A program made the position numbers and the translations under genes. A stretch of 64,000 bases of DNA from Nodosilinea sp. P-1105. Lineage in GTDB: Bacteria; Cyanobacteriota; Cyanobacteriia; Phormidesmidales; Phormidesmidaceae. The stretch spans positions 1 to 64,000 of the forward strand of contig NZ_SMDQ01000003.1 in assembly GCF_012911975.1 (NCBI RefSeq), given 5' to 3'. This document shows positions 8,381-16,488 of the stretch, piece after piece. The notes below the pieces were generated by a model. It saw only the letters and a list, made by a program, of their open reading frames with translations, did not search any database and was not told where the DNA came from. How positions within the stretch are numbered: position 1 is the first letter of the stretch; every line of letters begins with the position of its first letter.

Positions 8381-8626
8381 ATGACTATGGATCTTAGGGA
8401 AGCAGCGATCGCAAAAATTCAGCACCTACCTGAGCCGCTGCTCGAAGAAGTCAGCGACTTTATCGACTTTGTGACTATGAAGCACACCCTTGCTGCTGTC
8501 CCGACACCTGGTACCAACCTGGCTGCTCGTTGGTCAGCCTGGTTGCACGATCTTGGTACCCTAGATATCCAACCCTCTCCACCCACTACCGAGTACCAGC
8601 ACCACTTGGTAGAGAAATATCGCTAG
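8381..8626 (+). CDS. DUF2281-like antitoxin of a VapBC-type module
   Basis: A small acidic protein of 81 residues whose MDLREAAIAKIQHLPEP and LLEEVSDFIDFV pattern is typical of cyanobacterial antitoxins encoded next to PIN toxins. I chose ATG 8381, with GGAAG 11 bp upstream; GTG 8363 is the alternative. The frame stops at TAG 8624-8626, but continues in phase as Q-G-L-D-L to a TGA at 8642-8644 that overlaps the ancestral TTG start of the toxin gene (8641). I infer that the TAG is a recent nonsense change that shortens the antitoxin by a few residues. Its partner is broken. Confidence 0.65.
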   Translation: MTMDLREAAIAKIQHLPEPLLEEVSDFIDFVTMKHTLAAVPTPGTNLAARWSAWLHDLGTLDIQPSPPTTEYQHHLVEKYR

Positions 8627-8640
8627 CAAGGGCTTGACCT

Positions 8641-9122
8641 TTGACGTTGTGCGATGCGGGAGTTTTATACCAAGTCCAGCTCGGGATCTGGAGTTTTCCC
8701 ACAGGCAGAACGCCAGGTCTGGACTTGAATCTGGTTTATTTTGTTTGGTTGATCGGACTCAGCCCAAGCATTCTGCCTACGTCCAGGCCATCCGCACCTT
8801 AAATCAACCCCTCATCACTACTTGGCCCTGCCTGACAGAAGCGATGTATCTGGCGCTTACGCGGGGCGGCTGGACTATGCAAAAGAAGCTAGGCCACCTT
8901 TTGACCGACGGTTTGCTGAGCATTTACGATATCCAGTCCGTTGATTATGTCCGGCTTCTGCAACTCATGGAGAAGTATAGAGATTTGCCTATGGATTTGG
9001 CCGATGCAACCCTGGTTTTAGCTGCAGAGAATACCAGACTCACCCAGATTTTTACCCTTGATTCTGATTTCCTAATCTACCGAATCCATGGTCGCCAACC
9101 GTTCGACATCATTGATGTGTAG
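8641..9122 (+). pseudogene. PIN-domain toxin (VapC-like) broken by a repeat insertion
   Basis: Without the 71 bp at 8668-8738, the frame reads from TTG 8641 as MTLCDAGVL and then FCLVDRTQPKHSAY, continuing to the stop at 9122. This gives a normal PIN domain of about 137 residues. Its conserved acids are visible: Asp in CDAG, Glu in CLTEAMYL, Asp in DLADATLV and Asp in TLDSDF. The insertion shifts the frame by two bases and removes the first catalytic Asp from the surviving open frame. A shifted frame from TTG 8634 stays open through the insert but has no PIN N-terminus. It overlaps its antitoxin gene in the ancestral arrangement. As a ribonuclease toxin it should be inactive. Confidence 0.85.
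8668..8738 (+). mobile_element. Short palindromic repeat element (family R1), copy A, inside vapC
   Basis: An insert of 71 bp beginning TACCAAGTCCAG and ending GAATCTGGTTTA. The arms are imperfect inverted repeats (CAAGTCCAG facing CTGGACTTG) around TTTTCCCACAGGCAGA. TTTA lies immediately before it and is its last four bases, so it is either 67 bp with a 4-bp target duplication or an insertion 3' of a tetranucleotide, as IS200/IS605-type elements do. Related copies are at 15579-15874 and 35357-35425. Confidence 0.85.
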
Positions 9123-9267
9123 AGAGCCACTCGTGAAGACTAGAAAACTCGCCTCGCTCAAAGTCATCAAGCCCCCGCTGAATGCCCTCCAGGGCAGCAA
9201 AAAAATCCTCATCGTCGAGGCTCAGCCCCAGCGTCAGTACAGCTGGAGCGAGCTCCTGAATAGCCAC
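9109..9267 (-). CDS. Small antitoxin-like protein
   Basis: A 52-residue frame starting at GTG 9267: M-A-I-Q-E-L-A-P, then LGLSLDDEDFFAALEGI, then QRGLDDFERGEFSSLHEW, ending THQ. The C-terminal pattern resembles the tail of ParD or Phd-like antitoxins (acidic helix, then FERGEF.S...W). The frame overlaps the 3' end of the broken vapC by 14 bp, tail to tail. There is no strong ribosome-binding site and no toxin next to it, so it may be a truncated relic. The family assignment is tentative. Confidence 0.4.
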   Translation of the reverse strand: MAIQELAPAVLTLGLSLDDEDFFAALEGIQRGLDDFERGEFSSLHEWLSTHQ

Positions 9268-9331
9268 TCTCGGTAGTCTCTTGCGATGCCAATTACTACC
9301 CTGGGAGGCCGCCTAAAGACGTGTCAGGCAG

Positions 9332-9606
9332 TCAGGCCGCCGCCTTGACTACCCGGTGCAAAAAGGCCATTAACACCAGATGGGATGCCACTTTTGCATA
9401 GGGGACACTGCTGGGTAAAGGCTCGCCATGCTGTTGTCAGCAATTGATAAAGGCGGTAAGCAATTGGTCGGCATTGAGGTGACCATCGGGGAGCAGCCAG
9501 GTAGGTTGGACAAAGGTGAGGGATGCGATCGCAGTATTCGCCAACACTTTGGGCAACACTTCCCGGTAAATAGGGTTGGCAATCTGTAAGCCACCCCCAG
9601 AGTCGC
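9332..9606 (-). pseudogene. C-terminal fragment of an AAA-type ATPase gene
   Basis: On the minus strand, directly behind the stop of the caspase-fold gene and in another frame, the translation reads SRDSGGGLQIANPIYREV, TWLLPDGHLNADQLLTAF, an in-frame TGA at 9437-9439, then VASHLVLMAFLHRVVK and a second stop at 9332-9334. The ANPIY.EV, W..PDG and LL.AF spacing is that of the C-terminal region of large cyanobacterial AAA-ATPase-like proteins. The TGA sits where a Trp is expected. The rest of the gene is absent, so this is a relic fused by recombination to the end of the neighbouring gene. Confidence 0.65.
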
Positions 9607-9608
9607 GG

Positions 9609-11504
9609 CTACAGATCCCCCTGCCAGCGTTGGATTTCGGTTTGGGCCAGATCGTAGGCGCTGGTGTCGGGGGGCACCAGGCTGGCGGCGGCGATCGCAC
9701 CGGGTACCTCGCCATCGGCGGCCCGGGCCTGGGCGATCGCCAGGATATTCCGACTCCACTCGTCAATCCGCTCTTGGGCGGTGGCATACTCGGGATAGTC
9801 GGGGGGAATTTGCTGGGCCAGGGCGATTGCCGTTTGAAACGATGTCGCCTGACCCGGTTCTAAGATGGCCTGGGCCTGTTGCAATAACTGTCGATTTTCC
9901 TGGCGCTGCTGCCAGCGCTGAATTTGGGTTTGGGCAAGCGGGTAGACCTCAGCTTGGTCGTCGGGGACCAGGCTCGCCGCCGCGATCGCCCCGTTAAAAT
10001 TGCCCATGGCCGCCCGCCCTTCCGCCAAGTCTAAAATCACCTGGCTCCAGCGTTGAATATCCGCCTGGGCCTGGGCATAGTCGGGGTCGCTAACGGCCAC
10101 CTGCCGCGCCTGTTCAATGGCGTCATTAAATAAAGAGGCCGAAACCGGTTCCAAGATTCGCCGTGCCTCCCCTAGGGCCGCTTCCCCCGTCACGGCCAGG
10201 TTGGCCACGCCAACCTCTGCTTGAGCCACCAGGTCGTCATAGTCCTCTGGTCGCTGGTCTTCGGGAATTTGATTTAGCCAGGTCAAGGCTTCGGCAAACT
10301 GACGCTGGTCTAGGGCGGCTCTGGCCCGCTCCAGGGCGAGGGCTGGGTCCACCTCTGTCCCCGGAAACAGTGGATCGAGATCTGCCTCGGGGGGGGGCTC
10401 GGGGTCGGGGACATCGGGGTCGGAGACATCGGGAACAGTGTCCTCGGGGATGTCATCCTCTGGGTCTAGGGCGATATCTCCCCAAAACATCCCCTGGTTT
10501 TGCCACAACACTCCTAGCAGCAACAGGCCTATCGCCACTAGGCTCCACGGCCACCAACGCGACCCCCCTGGGGCATCTTTGGTGGTGGGGAGCTCAGCCT
10601 CTGAGCCTAACTCATCTGTCTCGTCAGGGTCAGGCAAGCTGGGCTCCAGGGGTGGCAAGGTAGGACTGTCAGGACCGTCATCCGGCAAGGGAGAGGGAGA
10701 CCCGGGGGATAGCTCCGACTCTGGGGGCCAGGGGCTAGGGGCCACCGCACCCGGTAATTTCCCTACCCCTTCAGCAGGGATCAGCAGCATAAACCGCTGC
10801 TCGGGGGGAGTCACCAACACTGGATTTTGCTCGGGCCGAAAGTGATGGCGACAGAGCTCTGGCACCCGGTGGGTCAGGTAGGCTCCCATTTGGGCCAGGG
10901 TGGCACAGCCATGAAACCGTAAGCCCTCAATCATGGCTTCGGTAAATAACCCATGGCGCACCGCCAGGGAGTCTTGGGAAAACTGCTGGGGCCGACAGGC
11001 CAGCACCAAGGGGATGCCCGCTTGCTTCGCCAGTTCCATCGACTGCACCCCCAAACGCTGGCTATCCAGGGCTGACAGGGGCCGATTCATATCCAACATC
11101 ACCAGGGACTGTCGGTGTGCTCCCCGTTGCAAGATGTTGAAGATAGTCTGGACAGCGATCCCGGTTTCTAAGGCCTGGTGCGGGTCTGCCTCGATCGGCA
11201 GTAGGTAGTCTTGGCCTTCCCAGTGAACGCCGTAGCCACTGAAGAAAAACCATAGAGTATCCTCTGGTGCCGACTGTTCAGCGGTTTGGGTCAGGCGTTT
11301 CAAGATAATTTCCCGTGACGGGAAAGCGGCCCCCTGGTAAATGACCGGGGAAATATCCGCCAGCAGTGAGCAATCTTGGGGGGCAATCCCCGCTTCCTTA
11401 ACCAAGCAATCCTTCAGTTCGATGGCATCGAACTGGGCATACAGCAACGGCTGTAGCTTTTCATATTGGTTAATGCCGACAATAACTGGCCGGTGGCTTG
11501 CCAT
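9609..11504 (-). CDS. Caspase-fold protein without catalytic dyad (pseudo-orthocaspase)
   Basis: Residues 1-245 form a caspase p20-like domain (RPVIVGINQYEKLQPL, DTLWFFFSGYGVHW, LVMLDMNRP). The catalytic His of SGHG is Tyr91, and the catalytic Cys of D-x-C-H-S-G is Asn140, so peptidase activity is not expected. A Pro/Glu/Asp-rich linker (250-312) leads to one membrane helix (about 315-337), a second acidic Pro-rich linker, and a C-terminal region of two ~90-residue repeats, each with ILEP, PEYA/PDYA, RAA and AIAAASLVP, then LAQTQIQRWQ or LAQTEIQRWQ. The protein ends within the second repeat at the junction with the AAA relic, so it may have lost C-terminal repeats. A signalling or scaffold role is inferred. 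Confidence 0.82.
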   Translation of the reverse strand: MASHRPVIVGINQYEKLQPLLYAQFDAIELKDCLVKEAGIAPQDCSLLADISPVIYQGAAFPSREIILKRLTQTAEQSAPEDTLWFFFSGYGVHWEGQDYLLPIEADPHQALETGIAVQTIFNILQRGAHRQSLVMLDMNRPLSALDSQRLGVQSMELAKQAGIPLVLACRPQQFSQDSLAVRHGLFTEAMIEGLRFHGCATLAQMGAYLTHRVPELCRHHFRPEQNPVLVTPPEQRFMLLIPAEGVGKLPGAVAPSPWPPESELSPGSPSPLPDDGPDSPTLPPLEPSLPDPDETDELGSEAELPTTKDAPGGSRWWPWSLVAIGLLLLGVLWQNQGMFWGDIALDPEDDIPEDTVPDVSDPDVPDPEPPPEADLDPLFPGTEVDPALALERARAALDQRQFAEALTWLNQIPEDQRPEDYDDLVAQAEVGVANLAVTGEAALGEARRILEPVSASLFNDAIEQARQVAVSDPDYAQAQADIQRWSQVILDLAEGRAAMGNFNGAIAAASLVPDDQAEVYPLAQTQIQRWQQRQENRQLLQQAQAILEPGQATSFQTAIALAQQIPPDYPEYATAQERIDEWSRNILAIAQARAADGEVPGAIAAASLVPPDTSAYDLAQTEIQRWQGDL

Positions 11505-11876
11505 GGCTGTGGAGTGCCTCCTTTGGTGCCTTCAACCCAATCAGAGTAGTCTAGCTAATCGGTTATCCAGGATGTTGGCTACACCCACCCACTCGACTGG
11601 GTTCAGCGTCCATACCACGGACATTTTGTTAGTTGGGATACTCTGGGAAAATTCCCCTGCCATAGTAACGCTTGGGCCGCCGTTTGCATGGTTGACGCCA
11701 AAAATTGTTAGGACAGGGGAGGCTGGTTAGCGTTCTCCAAATTTAATTGACGATTTACCCCGCCATCGTTAGAGTTAAGGCGCTTTTTCGACATTCTTAT
11801 TTATTATTAAGCTAATTAAGGGCTATCCGTCCCGACCTTGGGCAACGGGGCTCATTGTCTTGGGGAGGATATAGCG

Positions 11877-12320
11877 ATGAACCGATTTCAAACATGGCAA
11901 CTCTGGCGGAACATGCGTCCAGGCTGGAGGTTGGCTGGCTGGGGCCGAGGTCAGATCAGGAGGCGATGGGCGATCGCCGCCCTGGCAGGGGCTGGCATCG
12001 CTGTGATTCCGGCCCTGGTAGCGCCGCCCGCAGTGCAGGCTTATACGTCACGGCATACGGTCTTTCTGGTGAGGGCAGGGGGGGAAAGCTTTGATACTCT
12101 GGTACAGCGATCGGAGATCGTGGCCCGGGCCGCGATTCAACGTAGCTTTGATGCGGATGTGTTAATCACCGACGTGGTGATCACGGTGGTGGGCGATAAC
12201 CAGGGCATTGCGGTGCCAATTTTGATGGTGCCGGTCAGCCGCAATGATTGGCAAGCTAATCCTGATGTGCGGACCTGGGCTCGATACTTTGAAGCTTCTC
12301 GTAATTTGGCTAACGAGTAG
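11877..12320 (+). CDS. Conserved hypothetical exported or membrane-anchored protein
   Basis: 147 residues from ATG 11877, with GGGAGG upstream. The N-terminus is basic (RRRW near residues 28-31), followed by a hydrophobic stretch of about 25 residues ending APPAVQA, which fits a signal peptide with cleavage before YTSRH. The mature part has a short alternating beta-like pattern (ADVLITDVVITVVGD, IAVPILMVPVSR). I do not recognise a family. It precedes the oxidoreductase gene on the same strand by 83 bp. The longer frame from 11838 is less likely. Confidence 0.65.
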   Translation: MNRFQTWQLWRNMRPGWRLAGWGRGQIRRRWAIAALAGAGIAVIPALVAPPAVQAYTSRHTVFLVRAGGESFDTLVQRSEIVARAAIQRSFDADVLITDVVITVVGDNQGIAVPILMVPVSRNDWQANPDVRTWARYFEASRNLANE

Positions 12321-12403
12321 AGAAAGGCAGAAGGCAGAACCCTGGGATCTGTACCGGCGTCCTAGAAGGTGCAGGAGCTTGATGTGAGATTAAGGAGGTA
12401 ACT

Positions 12404-13489
12404 ATGGCAGACGATCCAATTCAGGTGGCCGTAGTAGGTACTGGCTTTGGCCAGAAGGTGCATATTCCCGGCTTGCAGGCCCACCATCGCACCCAGGTGG
12501 TGGCGGTCTATCACCGGGACTTGGCCACAGCCAAGCAGGTGGCGGCGGCCCATGGCATTCCCCAGGCCTATGATTCGGTGGAGGCGATCGCGGCCCTGCC
12601 CCAGGTGCAGGCTGTCACCATCGCCACCCCACCCGCCCTGCACTACCCCATGGCCAAGACGCTCCTGTCCGGTAACAAGCATGTGCTGCTAGAAAAACCC
12701 ACGGCACTGTCTGCCACAGAGGCGGAGGCGATCGCTCAGTTGGCTCGCGATCGCAACCGGATTGTCACCATGGACTTTGAATTTCGGTTTGTGCCCCAGT
12801 GGCAGCGCCTAGGGGAACTGCTGGCCGAAAATTACGTGGGCAACCTGCGGTTTGTTAACCTGACCTGGACCGTGCCTGGTCGGGCCGACCCTAACCGTCC
12901 CTGGAACTGGTATGCCCAGAAATCCCAGGGGGGAGGTGCCCTAGGAGCCTTTGCCTCCCACAGTTTTGACTACATCACCTGGCTGTTCGGCCCCGTTAAG
13001 CGGCTGAGTGCTCGGCTCAGTACCACCATTCCCCAGCGCCCTGACCCCACCACTGGCCAGCTCAAGCCGGTGGATTCGGACGATACCTGTAGTCTGATTC
13101 TCGACTTAGCCAATGGGGCCACCTGCCAGGTGGCCATTAGCTCAGTCACCTATGCCGGTCGGGGGCACTGGCTGGAGGTATACGGCGATCGCGGCACCCT
13201 GGTGCTGGGCAGCGACAACCTGAAAGACTATGTGCACGGCTTCAAGCTGTGGGGCAGCCAGGGGGGTAATCCCCTCCAGGAACTGTCGATTCCCGATCGC
13301 CTCCAATTCCCCACCACCTATCCCGATGGCCGCATCGCCCCCTTTGTGCGGGTGGTCGATCACTGGGTGAACAATATTGACCAGGGGCAAGCGACAGCTC
13401 CCTCGATTGTTGAGGGGGTTGTCTCCCAGCGCTTGATGGATTTGGCCCACCAGGCTAACGACAGTGATCGCTGGATTGAGTGCCCCTGA
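12404..13489 (+). CDS. Gfo/Idh/MocA-family oxidoreductase
   Basis: An NAD(P)-dependent sugar or related oxidoreductase. A Rossmann motif opens the protein (VAVVGTGFGQKVHIPG), followed by VTIATPPALHYPM and the EKP motif in HVLLEKPTALSA that marks the family; the substrate-binding domain follows with GGGALGAFASHSFD. Length is 361 residues, normal. The start ATG 12404 has AAGGAGG 8 bp upstream. The substrate cannot be predicted. It converges on the antiporter gene with 12 bp between stops. Confidence 0.9.
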   Translation: MADDPIQVAVVGTGFGQKVHIPGLQAHHRTQVVAVYHRDLATAKQVAAAHGIPQAYDSVEAIAALPQVQAVTIATPPALHYPMAKTLLSGNKHVLLEKPTALSATEAEAIAQLARDRNRIVTMDFEFRFVPQWQRLGELLAENYVGNLRFVNLTWTVPGRADPNRPWNWYAQKSQGGGALGAFASHSFDYITWLFGPVKRLSARLSTTIPQRPDPTTGQLKPVDSDDTCSLILDLANGATCQVAISSVTYAGRGHWLEVYGDRGTLVLGSDNLKDYVHGFKLWGSQGGNPLQELSIPDRLQFPTTYPDGRIAPFVRVVDHWVNNIDQGQATAPSIVEGVVSQRLMDLAHQANDSDRWIECP

Positions 13490-13501
13490 AACCTCTTCCC
13501 A

Positions 13502-14659
13502 CTAGGGCGCCGGATAGAAGAAAAACGCTATCCCCAGCACTATGTAAGCGGCAATCAGCAGTGCCCCCTCCAGCCAGTTAGACCGACCGTCGCCGCTAAT
13601 GGAATTGGCAATCAGCACCGCCACTCCGACGGCCACCAAATCCAGCGGTCCAAAGTCCAGGTTCATGGGTTCGTTGAGTAGCCAGCCCGCCAGCACCAGC
13701 ACAGGGGCCACAAACAGGGCAATCTGCAAGCTCGACCCCATAGCCACCGACACCGACAGGTCCATCTTGTTTTTAATTGCCACGGTCACCGCTGAAATAT
13801 GTTCTGCCGCATTGCCAAACAGTGGCAGCAAAATCACCCCCGTAAACAACTGGGTTAGCCCCAGTTGGTCCGTCGCCAAGGCCAAATTGTTGACCAACAA
13901 ATCTGACTCTAGGGCTACCACCGCAGTGGTAACCAGCAGCACCCCTACCCACAGCCAAAGGCGGGGTTGGGGAGGGTCTGCGGCTGGGGCAACCTTGGCA
14001 TCATCGGCGATCGACTCTGCCCCATCGACCATGGCTGAACCCGATAGGGGGTTGGCGGTTTCCGGGGGAGCCGTTTCGGCCAGACCCACCTCGTACAGAT
14101 AGGCATGGGTCTTCATCGAAAACAATAAGCTCAGGCCGTAGACCACAATCAATACCACTGCCACCGCGTTGGACAGGGTTTGAATGGTGGAGTCATCGAT
14201 GGCCGTAGCCGTGAGGTCGATAGTCGTGGGCAGCAAAATGGCCACCACCGCCAGGTTCATGGTGGAGGCATTCACCCGGGCAATCAGGGGCTGAAAGGTT
14301 TGTTCCTTGTACTTGAACCCGCCTAGCAACATCGACACCCCCATCACCAGCAGCAGGTTAGAGATAATCGATCCGGTAATGCTGGCCTTAACCACATCCA
14401 CTAACCCCTCTTCTAAGGCCAGGAGGGCAATAATTAGCTCAACTACATTACCAAAGGTGGCATTGAGTAATCCCCCCCAGGATGGCCCTAGCACCACGGC
14501 GATCGCTTCTGTGGCTTCGCCAATTAAACCGGCCAGGGGCAAAATAGCGATCGCAGCGGTCGTAAACACAACCATTTCTCCCCACTGCAATCCCTCTGCC
14601 ACCAGGGAAATCGGAATGAATACCAACAGAGAGAAGAAAATGATGTTCTTAGGGCTCAT
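13502..14659 (-). CDS. cax: Calcium/proton antiporter (CaCA superfamily)
   Basis: An integral membrane Ca2+/H+ exchanger. The two signature alpha repeats are present: GNVVELIIALLALEEG in the first half and GNAAEHISAVTVAIKNK in the second, with about eleven hydrophobic segments and a central acidic loop (roughly residues 190-220). I chose the ATG at 14659 (MSPKNIIFFSLLVFIP), the usual N-terminus; the frame is open back to 14803, but the added 48 residues are polar and overlap the divergent tsaB start. It probably exports Ca2+ from the cytosol. Confidence 0.88.
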   Translation of the reverse strand: MSPKNIIFFSLLVFIPISLVAEGLQWGEMVVFTTAAIAILPLAGLIGEATEAIAVVLGPSWGGLLNATFGNVVELIIALLALEEGLVDVVKASITGSIISNLLLVMGVSMLLGGFKYKEQTFQPLIARVNASTMNLAVVAILLPTTIDLTATAIDDSTIQTLSNAVAVVLIVVYGLSLLFSMKTHAYLYEVGLAETAPPETANPLSGSAMVDGAESIADDAKVAPAADPPQPRLWLWVGVLLVTTAVVALESDLLVNNLALATDQLGLTQLFTGVILLPLFGNAAEHISAVTVAIKNKMDLSVSVAMGSSLQIALFVAPVLVLAGWLLNEPMNLDFGPLDLVAVGVAVLIANSISGDGRSNWLEGALLIAAYIVLGIAFFFYPAP

Positions 14660-14786
14660 GGAGGCTGAGATTAGTCGGCGGGTTAAACTCCATAAACTAT
14701 GGCATGATGTCGGCGGCATCGTAACCTCATTGGCCAGGCCTTGATGACACCGATGCCACCGTTCACTGGTTCCGGGTTCCACCACC

Positions 14787-15488
14787 ATGTTAGGCTTAGC
14801 CATTCACACCGCTGGTCCCGCCCTGGGGTTAGCCCTCTGTCAGCTTCAAGAAGAGCCCCCCAAGGCTAGCCCACCCACCCTCGCCACCCTCGACAGTCGC
14901 CACCAAACCTGGGCCTTTGGCCGGGACTTATCCGCCCACCTCCACACCACCTTGATCACCTTTATCCAGCCCCACCCCTGGACTGATTTAGCCTTTTTGG
15001 CGGTAGCACAGGGGCCTGGGGGGTTTACCGGCACCCGCATTGGGGTAGTCACCGCTCGCACCCTAGCCCAGCAGCTAAATATTCCCCTGTTTGGGGTATC
15101 GACCCTGGCAGCTGTGGCCCAACGGGTGGTAGCGCAGCCTGACCCAGCCCAGCAGCAACTTCTCCACACCAACCCTGCCCCTGACCTTGCCGTCGCCATG
15201 CGGGCTCAGCGGGGCATGCTGTTTACTGGGATTTATCGGGTGGGGGCGAACCGGTTACCCCTAACGCCAGTGACTTCCACTCAACCCGAGCAAGTGCTGA
15301 CCCTGGCCGATTGGGAAGCAACCCTGGCCCAGCATCCACGTCCGCTGCTGGCGGTCACGGCGGGGGATGACCTGGCCGACACCGTGCCCCAGGTACTGAC
15401 CCTGGCCTATGCCCGCTGGCAAGCCGGGGAAAACTCCCCCTGGTCGGAGGTGTTGCCCTACTACGGCCAGCATCCAGTAGAGTTGTAG
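14787..15488 (+). CDS. tsaB: tRNA threonylcarbamoyladenosine biosynthesis protein TsaB
   Basis: TsaB partners TsaD and TsaE in adding threonylcarbamoyl to A37 of ANN-decoding tRNAs. The N-terminus LGLAIHTAGPALGLAL and the segment FLAVAQGPGGFTGTRIGV, the ASKHA-like signature of TsaB, are clear, followed by ARTLAQQLNIPLFGVSTL. Length is 233 residues, normal. The gene is divergent from cax, with a 127-bp shared upstream region. Confidence 0.9.
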   Translation: MLGLAIHTAGPALGLALCQLQEEPPKASPPTLATLDSRHQTWAFGRDLSAHLHTTLITFIQPHPWTDLAFLAVAQGPGGFTGTRIGVVTARTLAQQLNIPLFGVSTLAAVAQRVVAQPDPAQQQLLHTNPAPDLAVAMRAQRGMLFTGIYRVGANRLPLTPVTSTQPEQVLTLADWEATLAQHPRPLLAVTAGDDLADTVPQVLTLAYARWQAGENSPWSEVLPYYGQHPVEL

Positions 15489-15578
15489 TAACTTTTGGCG
15501 TAACTTGTACTCAGTAACTTTTAGGAAACTTTCTACCGAGTGGTGGGTGGTGGGCAATGCCCACCCTACGAAAGCTTC

Positions 15579-15874
15579 TACCAAGTCCAGCCCGAGATCT
15601 GGAGTTTTCCCACAACGTCAGTTCGATGGAATCACATGCAGCAGTAAAGTCGGCCCCATCCCCTCCTTGGAGGGGTGCCCGGAGGGCGGGGTGGGTCAAA
15701 ATGGCGACAAAAAGCAAGCTTCTGAATACGGAGAAAAATCTCCTTCTATCCAGATAAAACCCACCCCTCCCCCTCCCAGGAGGGGACGATTAGCCTGTTT
15801 GTCCAAGAAGTATTCTCTGTCGAACTCACGTTGCCCACAGGTAGAACTCCAGGTCTGGACTTGAATTTGGTTTA
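15579..15874 (+). mobile_element. Family R1 repeat, copy B, split by another element
   Basis: The left part 15579-15612 (TACCAAGTCCAG..., to TTTTCCCA) and the right part 15834-15874 (CCCACAGGTAGAACTCC..., to TTTGGTTTA) join to a full match to copy A at 8668-8738. The 221 bp between them form a separate element. The gene-free interval 15489-15969 otherwise has one GTGGGCAATGCCCACC palindrome near 15550. Confidence 0.8.
15613..15833. mobile_element. Nested 221-bp element with terminal inverted repeats
   Basis: The ends are CAACGTCAGTTCGA (15613-15626) and TCGAACTCACGTTG (15820-15833), inverted repeats with one mismatch in 14. The sequence CCCA lies on both sides (15609-15612 and 15834-15837), a candidate 4-bp target duplication. 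Its interior contains the dispersed block GGAGGGGTGCCCGGAGGGCG (near 15669), also seen near 22461. No protein is encoded. Confidence 0.75.
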
Positions 15875-15969
15875 AATACCCCGCCGAAAGGTTTTGACGG
15901 CAGCCAGCCGGGAGGTTTGCGCCATCAACACACATTGGGTCAACAACGCCATAATCTACACTACTCATC

Positions 15970-16488
15970 CTAACCCAGCCAAAACAGCCCCCCCAGGATC
16001 AGAGCAACTGCCCCCAGGGCCACCCACAAAAAGCCATTGTCTTTGCTATTGATCTGACTGGGGTCCAGGGGCTCTGGTTCAGGCTGGGGTCGCTTGCGGG
16101 GGGTGGTCTTGGCCGCCACCACGTAGGCCTTGCGATCAGCCGCCTCCGCCCCGGCCCCCAGGTCGGGAATCTGGCTCATCCAGTTGCTGGGCCGTTTGAG
16201 TTGAGGAGCTTGCAGGATATACAACAAGTTTTTGGCCTGCTTACGCACCTCCAGGTCAGGATGCTGGGTCAGGGTCTGGCAAAGGGCGATCGCATCTGGC
16301 TGGCGGCCCACCGCACTATAGGCATTCACCAGCCAGATTTGAATGTCTCCCCCCAGAGATGTCGTGGGATTCACCAAGGTCATGGCTGTTTCAAAGCAGG
16401 CGATCGCCGTTCGATAGCGACCTCGATCAAAGGCCTCCTGGCCCTGGAGATACTGGGTTCTGGCAAGCTCACGGGGATTTTCGGTCAT
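15970..16488 (-). CDS. TPR-like protein with C-terminal membrane anchor
   Basis: 172 residues. The first ~100 are helical with a TPR-like repeat (YLQGQEAFDRGRYRTAIACFE, then VNAYSAVGRQPDAIALCQ). A Pro/Lys-rich linker (about 115-150) and a single hydrophobic C-terminal helix (LWVALGAVALILGGLFWLG) follow, so the TPR part should face the cytosol as a tail-anchored protein. Its partner is unknown. Confidence 0.8.
   Translation of the reverse strand: MTENPRELARTQYLQGQEAFDRGRYRTAIACFETAMTLVNPTTSLGGDIQIWLVNAYSAVGRQPDAIALCQTLTQHPDLEVRKQAKNLLYILQAPQLKRPSNWMSQIPDLGAGAEAADRKAYVVAAKTTPRKRPQPEPEPLDPSQINSKDNGFLWVALGAVALILGGLFWLG

Noticed and set aside
8634-8740. In-frame N-terminus through the R1 insert in vapC as a real protein start
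   Set aside because: The translated segment comes from the repeat itself and recurs at 15579; the ancestral frame without the insert explains the gene better.
13640-14744. Plus-strand frames opposite cax
   Set aside because: They are Ser/Thr-rich mirror translations of a membrane-protein gene with clear antiporter motifs on the other strand.
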